Assembly: GCF_900769625.1 (NCBI RefSeq)
Contig: NZ_CAAGHK010000024.1
Location: forward strand, 1-64,000
DNA length: 64,000 bases
Source of the DNA: an uncultured Clostridium sp.
GTDB taxonomy: Bacteria; Bacillota; Clostridia; Clostridiales; Clostridiaceae
Reading direction: 5' to 3'
How positions within the stretch are numbered: position 1 is the first letter of the stretch; each line of letters opens with the position of its first letter. The position numbers were made by a program, and so were the translations under genes. Under the pieces are notes generated by a model that ran no database searches, had not been told where the DNA came from, and saw nothing but the letters and a program-made list of their open reading frames with translations. Positions 17,719-26,997 of this stretch are shown piece by piece.

Positions 17719-18450
17719 CTACTTAGCTAAATACCTTTTAATTTCATTGTTATATTCTTGAGATATCTGATTGATTATATCATTCTGCGGATTTAACTTT
17801 ATCTCACCAACATGACTTATAGGAAGCACTTTTGGTGATGTTCCTGATATAAACATCCCATCAAGCTTATCGATATCTTTATAATTGAATTCTTCTTCTC
17901 TTACCTTAATACCAATCTTTTGTGCAAGTTTTATTATTTCACCTCTTGTGACACCTGGAAGTACAGCCTTTACAGGTGAAGTAATAAGTTCCTTTCCCTT
18001 AACCATAAATATATTTGACTTGCTTCCTTCTGTAATAAAACCGTTTCTGTCTACAAGCACTGCTTCAAAAGCTTTATTTTTTTCTATTTCAGCATTTACC
18101 TTGCTTCTAAAATCATCATTGACAATTTTAGCATTTGGGTTTGTTCTCTCACCAAAGTATAGAATAGTCTTAACACCTTTTTCATACATTTCATCTGTTG
18201 GATATGAATGATTTATAAAGAAGACTTTAAATTCCTTTGAATTTAATCCATAAGTTAGTTTTATATTCCCTATCTCTTTATTTTCATTTCTAACAAGCTC
18301 ACTTATCCGCTTACATATATCATTATAATTTAGTGGAAACTTTTCTCCAACAAGCTTAAAAGAATTCTCCATTCTTTTGATATGTGCCTCTAAAAAAACT
18401 GGTTTCCCATCAATAATCCTTAAAACTTCATAAATAACCTTTTCTTCCAT
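17719..18450 (-). CDS. Class IV PLP-dependent aminotransferase
   Basis: 243 residues of the fold shared by branched-chain aminotransferase, D-amino acid aminotransferase and aminodeoxychorismate lyase. Visible motifs are FLEAHIKRMENS near the start, the probable PLP-binding Lys in DDFRSKVNAE, the signature VLVDRNGFITEGSKSNIF, and VLPGVTRGEI. The short length and lack of branched-chain-specific elements favour a D-amino acid aminotransferase or aminodeoxychorismate lyase-like enzyme; substrate cannot be decided. It lies 19 nt after a HAD phosphatase gene and is probably co-transcribed with it. Confidence 0.85.
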   Translation of the reverse strand: MEEKVIYEVLRIIDGKPVFLEAHIKRMENSFKLVGEKFPLNYNDICKRISELVRNENKEIGNIKLTYGLNSKEFKVFFINHSYPTDEMYEKGVKTILYFGERTNPNAKIVNDDFRSKVNAEIEKNKAFEAVLVDRNGFITEGSKSNIFMVKGKELITSPVKAVLPGVTRGEIIKLAQKIGIKVREEEFNYKDIDKLDGMFISGTSPKVLPISHVGEIKLNPQNDIINQISQEYNNEIKRYLAK

Positions 18451-18469
18451 GATGATATTACATCCCTTT

Positions 18470-19111
18470 CTATTTCCAATTTAATATTTTTATGTATTTA
18501 TGACCTTTTTTATAGTTTATTAAATATGGGTTTCCTACCATATCTAATAAAGGCTTATCTGATAATGAATCTGAAAACATATATGATTCCTTAAAATCAA
18601 CTTCTATGTTGTTTTCCTTCAAATAAGACTTCAATCTTCTGACTTTTTCTTCACCTTTGCAGTTTTCACCATTCATCTTCCTTACAAAGGTTCCATTTTC
18701 AATTTTAAACTTCGTCCCAATGACTTTATCCACTTCTTTAATTGCATAAAATTCCTTCACATAAAATTCAGGTGATGCAGATATAAGGTAAATGTCATAT
18801 CCCTTACTTTTTAGATCTTTCATCATATCAATCGCATCTTTATAAAGTATGTTCTTCAGCCTGTCATTATAGAAATTCTTCACAAGTATAGCTAAATCCT
18901 CTTCTTTTATATTTTCTATAAACTTTAAAAAAGTTTCCTTTACTTTTTTTTCATCATAAAATTTGATGAGATACATAAATCCACAATAAACTGCTCTCGG
19001 CAAAAACCTCATGTTCTTTTTATCATTCTTTATAGTATATTTAAACAGTTCCATAAGTGTTTCTTTTTTAGTTATCGTATAATCTATATCAAATATAGCA
19101 AGCTTTTTCAA
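18470..19111 (-). CDS. HAD-family phosphatase (phosphoserine phosphatase-like)
   Basis: 213 residues. The first HAD motif FDIDYTITK carries the nucleophile Asp8 and acid/base Asp10; motif II is in YLISASPEF (Ser), and motif III/IV Lys and Asp in GEEKVRRL and SYMFSDSLSDKPLL. A helical cap lies at about 20-90. This arrangement is the HAD-IB subgroup that includes phosphoserine phosphatase and related small-molecule phosphatases. The substrate is not evident. It is followed closely by the class IV aminotransferase. Confidence 0.85.
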   Translation of the reverse strand: MKKLAIFDIDYTITKKETLMELFKYTIKNDKKNMRFLPRAVYCGFMYLIKFYDEKKVKETFLKFIENIKEEDLAILVKNFYNDRLKNILYKDAIDMMKDLKSKGYDIYLISASPEFYVKEFYAIKEVDKVIGTKFKIENGTFVRKMNGENCKGEEKVRRLKSYLKENNIEVDFKESYMFSDSLSDKPLLDMVGNPYLINYKKGHKYIKILNWK

Positions 19112-19368
19112 TTTATTATGCCACCTTCATCTATAATTTATATATATCAAGTGAATATCTTACATATAATTAAAAATCATGTAGAAATTTTCACCTTAAT
19201 TGACAACTTTTCAATGCTGATTGTAAATTAAAATATATATATTTCCAAAATTACTCCTATATTATATGTTACAAAAATTATTATCATATAACAAGTTAAT
19301 TGCAAAAAAAATTCATCAAACTACAAATTTTCTCTTAAATTACGACATTTTTCATATTTTAATATTAA
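19112..19368. other. AT-rich intergenic stretch
   Basis: No frame with a ribosome site was seen. Around 19195 there is TTGACAACTTTTCAATG, which resembles the ends of the structured repeat found at 33576 and 43459 but without its core. Confidence 0.5.
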
Positions 19369-19402
19369 AATAACTCACATATAAATACCTATGCGAGTTA
19401 TT
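19369..19402 (-). terminator. Hairpin after the aspartate aminotransferase gene
   Basis: AATAACTC (19369-19376) pairs with GAGTTATT (19395-19402) just past the stop at 19411. The loop is 18 bases and the T-run is weak, so it is a probable but not strong terminator. Confidence 0.5.
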
Positions 19403-19410
19403 GAAATAAC

Positions 19411-20604
19411 TTATTTGATTTTATTCAAGAATGTATCTATTCTATCAATTCCTGTTTTTATTATATCCATTGAAGTAGCGTATGATAATCTTATATAATC
19501 ATCAAGTCCAAAACCTGCACCTGGTATTACTGCTACCTTTTCTTCATCTAAAAGTATTCTTGCAAAATCTACAGAATTATTGATTTTTTCACCCTTAAAT
19601 GTACTATTGAAATACGAAGAAATGTTAACCATTATATAAAATGCCCCATTTGGTTTTATTATTGAAATTCCATCTATTTTACCTAATCTGTCTACCATGA
19701 AATTTCTTCTTTTTTCAAATTCTTTGACCATATTATTCAAATCTTCTACAGGTCCATTTAGCGCTTCAATAGCAGCATATTGAGTTATTGTATTTACATT
19801 GGATGTCATGTGACTTTGAATACTTGTCATATGCTTTGTTATTTCCTTAGAAGCTGCAACATACCCAAGTCTCCATCCAGTCATTGCATAAGTCTTTGAT
19901 ACACCATTAATAACAATAGTTCTATTATATGCATCATCACTTAATGAAGCAATGCTTATATGTTTTTCTCCATCATAAATTAATTTTTCATATATTTCAT
20001 CAGATACAATTAAAATATCATGTTTCTTTGCAAATTCAGCAATTTCAACTAATTCCTCTTTATGATAAATAGTTCCTGTTGGATTGTTAGGGCTGTTTAA
20101 TAAAATAGCTTTTGTCTTATCCGAAACTGCCTTTTCAAGATCAGCAACTGTATACTTATAGTTATTTTCTTTAGATGTTTCAACAAATACAGGAACTCCA
20201 TCTGCAAGCTTGACTAATTCAGGATAACTTACCCAGTATGGAATAGGTATTAACACTTCATCTCCTGGATTAAGAATTGCCATAAAAGTATTAGCAAGAC
20301 ACTGTTTAGCACCTGTTGAAATTGTAATCTGCTCTGGTACATAATCTAATTCATTGTCGTCTTTGAATTTCTTACAGATAGTTTTTTTCAATTCTAGAAT
20401 TCCACCTGCTGGAGTATACTTAGTCTTTCCATCATTCATAGCTTTGATAGCTGCATTTATTATATTTTGCGGTGTATTGAAATCTGGTTCTCCTGCCCCA
20501 AAGCTGACTACATCTACACCTTGCGCCTTCAATTCATTAGCCTTTGCTGTAATTGATAATGTTATTGATGGACTTATATTTCCCGCTTTCTTTGATAAAT
20601 TCAT
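19411..20604 (-). CDS. Class I aminotransferase, probably aspartate aminotransferase
   Basis: 397 residues, full length for the type I gamma aspartate aminotransferases. It should transfer the amino group of aspartate to 2-oxoglutarate with PLP in the cytoplasm. Motifs: GAGEPDFNTPQNI, YTPAGGILELK, NSPNNPTG, VSDEIYEKLIYDG, the PLP lysine in GVSKTYAMTGWRLGY and the late Arg of YIRLSYA. GAGGTAATAAGC precedes the start. It is a lone gene with a long leader. Confidence 0.93.
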   Translation of the reverse strand: MNLSKKAGNISPSITLSITAKANELKAQGVDVVSFGAGEPDFNTPQNIINAAIKAMNDGKTKYTPAGGILELKKTICKKFKDDNELDYVPEQITISTGAKQCLANTFMAILNPGDEVLIPIPYWVSYPELVKLADGVPVFVETSKENNYKYTVADLEKAVSDKTKAILLNSPNNPTGTIYHKEELVEIAEFAKKHDILIVSDEIYEKLIYDGEKHISIASLSDDAYNRTIVINGVSKTYAMTGWRLGYVAASKEITKHMTSIQSHMTSNVNTITQYAAIEALNGPVEDLNNMVKEFEKRRNFMVDRLGKIDGISIIKPNGAFYIMVNISSYFNSTFKGEKINNSVDFARILLDEEKVAVIPGAGFGLDDYIRLSYATSMDIIKTGIDRIDTFLNKIK

Positions 20605-20902
20605 TGCTTATTACCTCCATTATATACAACTTCTTATGTATTTATATTTCAATTGAAACTGTACTATGTACAAATATCAGTTCAATAACAATTTTGTTTC
20701 CTATTTTAGAATTTATATACATTAAAAATATATCATTATTGATCTTTAATGTAAACCACTCATGTTTAAGTTCAGTTGAGAGATCAACTATTGCTTGCTA
20801 AATATCAACTAAATATGGCTGTTATTTGTTAAGTATTAATCATATCAGCATATTACTATCGATAAGTTTTAGTTTAAAAAGCTATTATAACTCCCAACGA
20901 TA
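20605..20902. other. Leader region of the aminotransferase gene
   Basis: AT-rich, no gene seen. A fragment near 20770 (CAGTTGAGAGATCAACTATTG) resembles the ends of the 110-bp structured repeat but has no core. Confidence 0.4.
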
Positions 20903-20940
20903 TAAAAAGTGGCTTTGAAAGCATCATATCTTCCAAAGCC
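20903..20940 (-). terminator. Terminator after the DUF1292 gene
   Basis: On the minus strand GGCTTTGG pairs with the distal CAAAGCC and is followed by ACTTTTTA. It lies nine bases past the stop. Confidence 0.8.
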
Positions 20941-20948
20941 TAACTATA

Positions 20949-21296
20949 TTATTCACCTACTAATTCATCTTGATAGTAAGCTGAAACTCTTTCAAATTCA
21001 TCTTCTTCAGGTACAACTAATTCTTCCCCTACTAATTTGAATAAGTAAACAGAATCTTCATTTGGATTTTGAGCTAAATAATATTGATTATCTTCGCATT
21101 CGAATTCATCTATTATTGGACAAGTGATAACGTTTCCGTTGTCATCTTCTAAATCAATAACAAAGCTTTCGTGTTCTCCGCAGCCACATCCTTCATGATC
21201 ATGATTATGGTCATGTCCACCGCATCCGCATTCATGGTTGTTTTCTCCGCATCCACAGCCTGAACCGCATCCGCACTTTTCTAAATCTTTATCCAT
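20949..21296 (-). CDS. DUF1292 protein with Cys/His-rich N-terminal tail
   Basis: 115 residues. Residues 46-115 are a DUF1292 domain (VIDLEDDNGNVITCPIID, YYLAQNPNEDSVYLFKLVG), a small acidic beta fold common in Firmicutes with no settled function. The added N-terminus is striking: four Cys-Gly-Cys pairs (Cys 8/10, 14/16, 23/25, 37/39) mixed with six His (21, 28, 30, 32, 34, 42) in a Gly-rich stretch, consistent with binding of thiophilic or divalent metals. There is no signal peptide. It is monocistronic with its own terminator. Confidence 0.85.
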   Translation of the reverse strand: MDKDLEKCGCGSGCGCGENNHECGCGGHDHNHDHEGCGCGEHESFVIDLEDDNGNVITCPIIDEFECEDNQYYLAQNPNEDSVYLFKLVGEELVVPEEDEFERVSAYYQDELVGE

Positions 21297-21391
21297 TATT
21301 CAACCTCCTTTTGGTTCTTGTATTCATTTTACCCTTAATTCGCAAAAAATAAAACCCCAAATACAAAAAAATTTTACTCAGTTGATGGTTT

Positions 21392-21430
21392 AAAAAAATC
21401 GCCCTGCAGAATTACTTCCACAAGGGCGAT
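21392..21430 (-). terminator. Terminator after the pyruvate:ferredoxin oxidoreductase gene
   Basis: On the minus strand ATCGCCCT pairs with AGGGCGAT and is followed by seven T. It is the most GC-rich stem in the window and lies about 50 bases past the stop. Confidence 0.9.
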
Positions 21431-21477
21431 CCATCTAATTAAACATCTCGCAAATTAAGTTAATTAAATTTTAAAAA

Positions 21478-24400
21478 TTATTTTTGATTAGCAAGTTTCT
21501 TGTATCCTTCTAATCTAGCCATAGCATCTGCATAAGTCTTTTCGAATAATGCTTCTGCTTGTTCTGGGAATGCTTTAGCAAGTGAAGCATATCTAACTTC
21601 TCCCATTAAGAATTCTTTAAAGTCAGCTGTTGGTTCTTTAGAATCAAGAACAAATGGGTTCTTATCAGTTCCAACTAATGTTGGATTGTATCTGTACATT
21701 TGCCAGTATCCGCAAGCAGTTGCTCTCTTAGCTTCTTCTTGGCTGTTACCCATACCAATCTTGATACCGTGGTTGATACATGGAGCGTAACCAATGATTA
21801 ATGATGGTCCATGGTAAGCTTCAGCTTCAGCTATTGCTTTAAGAACTTGATTTCTATCAGCACCCATGTTAACTTGTGCTACATATACGTAACCGTAAGT
21901 CATAGCCATCATACCAAGGTCTTTCTTCTTAGTTTTCTTACCTGATGCAGCGAACTTAGCGATTGCAGCAGTTGGAGTAGCTTTAGAAGATTGTCCGCCT
22001 GTATTTGAGTAAACTTCTGTATCAAATACGAATATATTTATATCTTCGCCTGAAGCAAGAACATGGTCAACTCCGCCGTATCCAATATCGTAAGCCCAGC
22101 CGTCTCCTCCGAAGATCCATTGAGATCTCTTAACGAAGAATTCTTTCTTTTCTAAGATAGCTTTAGCAGCATCTGTTCCTGATTTTTCAAGAGCAGCTTC
22201 TAAGCTAGCAGCAATTTCTCTAGTGTTATCGCCTTCGTTCATATTATCAATCCAAGTTTGTAATTCATCCTTAGCTGGATCATTTGCTTCGATAGCAGCT
22301 TTAGCCATTTCAGCAATTTCTTCTCTTTGAGCCTTAACTCCTAAGAACATACCTAATCCATATTCAGCATTATCTTCGAATAATGAGTTAGCCCAAGCTG
22401 GACCATTTCCATTCTTGTTCTTAGTGTATGGAGTTGAAGGTGCAGATCCACCCCATATTGATGAACATCCTGTTGCATTAGCAACCATCATTCTATCACC
22501 AAATAATTGAGTTATAGTCTTAGCGTATGGAGTTTCTCCACATCCAGCACAAGCACCTGAGAATTCAAGTAATGGTTGTTCAAATTGGCTACCCTTAACA
22601 GTTTTCTTGTTCATTGGATTCTTCTTAGCTGTAACATCATGGATTAAGTAATCCCATGCTTCATCTTGATCGGCTTGAGAAGCTTGTGGCTTCATAGTTA
22701 AAGCCTTTCCTGGAGCTGGACAGATTTGAGCACAGTTTCCACATCCTGAACAGTCAAGAGTAGATACAGCCATTGAGTAATATAATTTTTCTTCGCTCTT
22801 TAATGCCTTAGCGTCAACTATCTTAGCAGAAGCTGGAGCCTTAGCTTTTTCATCTTCATTAACTAAGATTGGTCTTATAGTAGCATGTGGACATACTAAA
22901 GAACATTGGTTACATTGAATACATTTTGAAGCATCCCATTCAGGAACGTTAACTGCAATTCCTCTCTTTTCAAAAGCAGCAGTACCAGCTTCGAATGTAC
23001 CATCTTCCATACCAGTGAATGCAGATACAGGAAGGCTGTCTCCTTCTAATCTGTTCATTGGGATAACTATATCCTTAACAAATTTAGTTGCATGCTTGAT
23101 TTCTAATGGTGCTTCATCAGCAATAGTCTTCCAAGCTTCTGGAATCTTGATTTCAACTAATGATTCAACACCCTTATCAATTGCAGCATTGTTCATGTTA
23201 ACTACTTTTTCACCCTTCTTACCGTAAGAAGTTACAACAGCTTGTTTTAAGTACTTGATTGCATCTTCTAGAGGAATGATGTTAGCTAACTTAAAGAATG
23301 CAGATTGCATAATCATGTTGATTCTTCCGCCAAGACCGATTTCTTGAGCAATAGCTACAGCGTTTATAGTATAGAACTTAATATTGTTGTTAGCTATAAA
23401 TCTCTTATATGATGCAGGTAATTCTCTTTCTAAATCTTCTGGAGTCCAGATAGTATTTAATAAGAAAGTTGAACCTGGTTTTAATCCATCTAATACATTG
23501 TATTTATGAACATATGATTGGTTTGAGCAAGATACGAAATCTGCTTTGTTGATTAAGTATGGAGACTTGATTGCCTTCTTACCAAATCTTAAGTGAGATA
23601 CTGTAATACCACCTGATTTCTTAGAATCATAGAAGAAGTATCCTTGAGCATACATGTCTGTGTGATCACCGATAATCTTGATAGCACTCTTGTTTGCACC
23701 AACAGTACCGTCTGATCCTAATCCCCAGAACTTACATGCTGTAGTTCCTTCTGGTGTAGCATCAATATCTTCAGTTACTTCTAATGAAGTATTAGTAACA
23801 TCATCATTGATTCCTAAAGTGAATCCGTTCTTAGGTTCGTCTTTAGCAAGGTTAGCATATACTGCTGCAATGTGACCTGGATTTGGATCCTTAGAACCTA
23901 AACCGAATCTACCACCAATTACTAGTGGAGCATCAGCTTGTCCATAGAATGCATTTCTTACGTCTAAGTATAATGGTTCACCAGCTGATCCTGGTTCTTT
24001 AGTCTTATCTAATACAGCGATTCTCTTAACTGTCTTTGGAATAGCTGCTAATAATCTTTCATTTGAGAATGGTCTGAATAATCTTACTTTAACAACACCA
24101 ACTTTTTGTCCGTTAGCATTTAAGTAATCAACAGTTTCTTCAGCAACATCTGTTACAGAACCCATAGCTACGATAACTCTGTCTGCGTCTGGTGCACCAT
24201 AGTAATCGAAACAGTGATATTCTCTTCCTGTTAATTTAGTAATTTCAGCCATGTATTCTTCAACAACTTCTGGAAGTGCTTCATAGAATTTGTTAACTGA
24301 TTCTCTTTCTTGGAAATATATATCTGCATTTTGAGCAGTTCCTCTTGTTACAGGATGATCTGGATTTAATGCATGTGCTTTGAAAGCTTTTACTGCATCC

Positions 24401-24987
24401 CAGTCTAATAATTTAGCCAATTCATCATATTCAAGTACTTCGATCTTTTGAATTTCATGAGAAGTTCTGAAACCATCAAAGAAGTTTAAGAATGGAATTC
24501 TGCCTTTGATTGCTGATAAATGAGCAACTGCTGATAAATCCATAACTTCTTGTACAGAACCTTCAGCAAGCATAGCAAAACCTGTTTGTCTTGCTGCCAT
24601 AACGTCTTGGTGATCTCCAAAGATATTTAATGAAGATGTAGCTAATGCTCTAGCTGATACGTGGAATACTCCTGGTAACATTTCACCAGCAATTTTGTAC
24701 ATGTTTGGTATCATTAATAATAAACCTTGTGAAGCAGTATAAGTAGTTGTTAATGCTCCAGCTTGTAAAGATCCGTGAACAGCACCAGCAGCACCTGCTT
24801 CTGATTGCATTTCCATAACCTTTACTGGTTGTCCAAATATGTTCTTTCTACCTTGTGCTACCCATTCATCAACATGTTCTGCCATTGGTGATGATGGTGT
24901 TATAGGATAGATTGCAGTAACTTCAGTAAATGCGTAAGATACATGAGCTGCTGCAGTATTACCATCCATAGTTTTCATTTTTCTCAT
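21478..24987 (-). CDS. nifJ: Pyruvate:ferredoxin (flavodoxin) oxidoreductase, single-chain
   Basis: 1,169 residues, the single-chain clostridial form. It converts pyruvate and CoA to acetyl-CoA and CO2 and reduces ferredoxin or flavodoxin, the central step of saccharolytic fermentation. Domain order: N-terminal pyrimidine-binding transketolase-like part (AYAFTEVTAIYPITPSSPMAE), the domain II/III region, two 4Fe-4S clusters in CIQCNQCSLVCPHA and LDCSGCGNCAQICPA, then the TPP domain with CAGCGETPYAK, ATGCSSIWGG and GGDGWAYDIGYGG. Codons look optimised, as expected for high expression. A flavodoxin gene lies just upstream. Confidence 0.97.
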   Translation of the reverse strand: MRKMKTMDGNTAAAHVSYAFTEVTAIYPITPSSPMAEHVDEWVAQGRKNIFGQPVKVMEMQSEAGAAGAVHGSLQAGALTTTYTASQGLLLMIPNMYKIAGEMLPGVFHVSARALATSSLNIFGDHQDVMAARQTGFAMLAEGSVQEVMDLSAVAHLSAIKGRIPFLNFFDGFRTSHEIQKIEVLEYDELAKLLDWDAVKAFKAHALNPDHPVTRGTAQNADIYFQERESVNKFYEALPEVVEEYMAEITKLTGREYHCFDYYGAPDADRVIVAMGSVTDVAEETVDYLNANGQKVGVVKVRLFRPFSNERLLAAIPKTVKRIAVLDKTKEPGSAGEPLYLDVRNAFYGQADAPLVIGGRFGLGSKDPNPGHIAAVYANLAKDEPKNGFTLGINDDVTNTSLEVTEDIDATPEGTTACKFWGLGSDGTVGANKSAIKIIGDHTDMYAQGYFFYDSKKSGGITVSHLRFGKKAIKSPYLINKADFVSCSNQSYVHKYNVLDGLKPGSTFLLNTIWTPEDLERELPASYKRFIANNNIKFYTINAVAIAQEIGLGGRINMIMQSAFFKLANIIPLEDAIKYLKQAVVTSYGKKGEKVVNMNNAAIDKGVESLVEIKIPEAWKTIADEAPLEIKHATKFVKDIVIPMNRLEGDSLPVSAFTGMEDGTFEAGTAAFEKRGIAVNVPEWDASKCIQCNQCSLVCPHATIRPILVNEDEKAKAPASAKIVDAKALKSEEKLYYSMAVSTLDCSGCGNCAQICPAPGKALTMKPQASQADQDEAWDYLIHDVTAKKNPMNKKTVKGSQFEQPLLEFSGACAGCGETPYAKTITQLFGDRMMVANATGCSSIWGGSAPSTPYTKNKNGNGPAWANSLFEDNAEYGLGMFLGVKAQREEIAEMAKAAIEANDPAKDELQTWIDNMNEGDNTREIAASLEAALEKSGTDAAKAILEKKEFFVKRSQWIFGGDGWAYDIGYGGVDHVLASGEDINIFVFDTEVYSNTGGQSSKATPTAAIAKFAASGKKTKKKDLGMMAMTYGYVYVAQVNMGADRNQVLKAIAEAEAYHGPSLIIGYAPCINHGIKIGMGNSQEEAKRATACGYWQMYRYNPTLVGTDKNPFVLDSKEPTADFKEFLMGEVRYASLAKAFPEQAEALFEKTYADAMARLEGYKKLANQK

Positions 24988-25217
24988 CGCGTTGACCCCT
25001 CTTTCTATTGTTAAAACTTAAATCTAGTTAATTTAAATTTTTTATATAAGTAAGTCTTATAAAGACCACCTAAATAACACATTAATACTCGAGATATAAA
25101 ATCAATTAATTTCATCAGATAACAGATAACCGTACTTCTAACTTTAATAATTGTCAGTTAATTCAATAATTGAGCTCCACACTCAATTTACATAATAATT
25201 AAAAACGCCTTTTTAAA

Positions 25218-25649
25218 TTACTCCGCCAGAATCTTCCCCAGTTCTTTTGCATATTGAACCTGTGCTCTTGTTGGCGATTCCTTAACTGCTAAATCTCCAA
25301 TAACATTAAATCCATAAGACTTCATATTTTCCTTCCATATATCCATGAAAGTGTTTTCAATCCATCCATAGGTTGCAAACAAAATGCACTCTTTATTTCT
25401 ATATTCGTCTTTCAACTGCGATATTTTATCAATAAATGGCTGCATTTCTCTCTGTTCAATTTTAGTTGAATTTTTTGCTGGACTTCCAAAAGCAACTGCA
25501 TCTGCATTTACTATATCTTCAAGTTCTGCATCTGCTACATGCTTTAAATTCACTTCAGCACCATGTTCTTTTGCACTATCTGCAATCACATTCGCAAGGA
25601 CTTCAATATTGCCTCCCAAGCTCCAGTAAATGATTGATACCTTTTTCAT
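25218..25649 (-). CDS. Flavodoxin
   Basis: 143 residues, short-chain flavodoxin. The FMN phosphate loop is YWSLGGNIEVLANVI, where the usual T-G-N is G-G-N, and the AVAFGSPAK and LFATYGW segments give the isoalloxazine loops. It is a soluble one-electron carrier. Its position next to the pyruvate oxidoreductase gene (transcribed downstream after 230 bp) suggests it can replace ferredoxin under iron limitation; that pairing is inferred. It starts after GAGGTG. Confidence 0.9.
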   Translation of the reverse strand: MKKVSIIYWSLGGNIEVLANVIADSAKEHGAEVNLKHVADAELEDIVNADAVAFGSPAKNSTKIEQREMQPFIDKISQLKDEYRNKECILFATYGWIENTFMDIWKENMKSYGFNVIGDLAVKESPTRAQVQYAKELGKILAE

Positions 25650-25790
25650 TTAATAGCACCTCATCTTCTTGTTAAATAATTAACTTTTTTATCTCCTAAA
25701 ATGAACTTACTCTTTTATTATATATCACATAATTTTTTTTGCAAGATTTGATTGTAAAATTTGGGTTATTTTAAGAAATAAATATATTAT

Positions 25791-26873
25791 TTATATTTTT
25801 TTATTTTTTATACTTTTAAGTAATATTTTTACTATACAATCAGTTGCATTAGTAGATTCACTCTTGTTCATATTATCTACTAATTGTTGTCTTTTCTGTT
25901 TTAATTCTAATATTTTGTTGTATAATGCATCATCATGCAATTCCTCTTCTTCCATAACAAGCGAATACCCTTCTTTTTCAAAAGACCTTGAATTTAATAT
26001 CTGATCTCCTCTGCTTGCTTTTTTAGAAAGAGGTATTAATAGCGTCGGCTTCTTAAGAGCAAGAAATTCAAATATTGAGTTAGCACCAGCCCTTGATATG
26101 ATGTAATCTGCACATTTCATCAAGTGAGGAAGCTCTTCACTAACATATTCAAACTGCTTATATCCCTTTTTATCTGCCAGGCTTTCATCAATATTTCCTT
26201 TTCCACATATATGGATAATGTCAAATTCCTTAAGAAGCTTATCAATATTTTTTCTTATTTCATTATTTATAAGCTGCGAACCTAAACTTCCACCCATTAT
26301 AAATAAAACTTCTTTTTGACCTTCAAAATTACAAATTTTTAATCCTTGAGATTTGCTGCCATTTAAAATCTCTTCTCTTATCGGACTTCCTGTCAATATT
26401 CCTTTGCCTTCCTTTATGTATTTAAGGCTTTCTCTGAAAGTAACACATAATTTATCACAGAAAGGAGCACTAAGTTTATTTGCAAGTCCAGGAGTCATGT
26501 CTGATTCGTGAGCTACTACTGGTATTCTCTTCATAGATGCTGCTATTACAACAGGAACTGCTACAAATCCGCCTTTAGAAAAAATTACATCCGGCTTTTC
26601 TTTTGAAAGTATGTGCAGTGACTGCCCTACACCCATTAATACCTTAAATGGATCAGTAAAATTCTTCATTGAAAAGTAACGTCTAAGCTTTCCTGATGAT
26701 ATACCGTAAAAAGGTATATTATTGTTTGTTATTATTTCTTTCTCAATACCATCATTGCTTCCTATATATTTTATTTCAAAATTATTTTCTTTTAATTTAG
26801 GAACTAATGCGAGATTAGGAGTTACATGTCCTGCTGTCCCTCCACCTGTCATTATTATTTTATACTTCTGCAA
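25791..26873 (-). CDS. murG: MurG, lipid II-forming N-acetylglucosaminyltransferase
   Basis: 360 residues. MurG adds GlcNAc to undecaprenyl-PP-MurNAc-pentapeptide on the inner face of the membrane, giving lipid II. Seen are the N-terminal glycine loop MTGGGTAGHVTPNLAL, the second loop SKGGFVAVPVVIAA, VAHESDMTPGLANKL, the FIMGGSLGSQLIN loop and the UDP-GlcNAc motif region SRAGANSIFEFLAL with PTLLIPL. The start codon is TTG at 26873, with AAAGGA nine bases ahead. It lies alone, away from a division/cell wall cluster, downstream of recJ. Confidence 0.94.
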   Translation of the reverse strand: MQKYKIIMTGGGTAGHVTPNLALVPKLKENNFEIKYIGSNDGIEKEIITNNNIPFYGISSGKLRRYFSMKNFTDPFKVLMGVGQSLHILSKEKPDVIFSKGGFVAVPVVIAASMKRIPVVAHESDMTPGLANKLSAPFCDKLCVTFRESLKYIKEGKGILTGSPIREEILNGSKSQGLKICNFEGQKEVLFIMGGSLGSQLINNEIRKNIDKLLKEFDIIHICGKGNIDESLADKKGYKQFEYVSEELPHLMKCADYIISRAGANSIFEFLALKKPTLLIPLSKKASRGDQILNSRSFEKEGYSLVMEEEELHDDALYNKILELKQKRQQLVDNMNKSESTNATDCIVKILLKSIKNKKI

Positions 26874-26997
26874 AAGTAATCATCCTTTCTTTAATTATCC
26901 GTTTCAAATTAATTATATATCACAATAAAATAACTACAACTTGTTATTAAAACTTTATTGTTGAAAAATATATTAACTCCCATTTGTGTTGTATTTA

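Noticed and set aside
24988..25217. Rex operator upstream of the pyruvate oxidoreductase gene
   Set aside because: A TTGTTAA half-site is present at about 25008 but the second half does not match TTAACAA.
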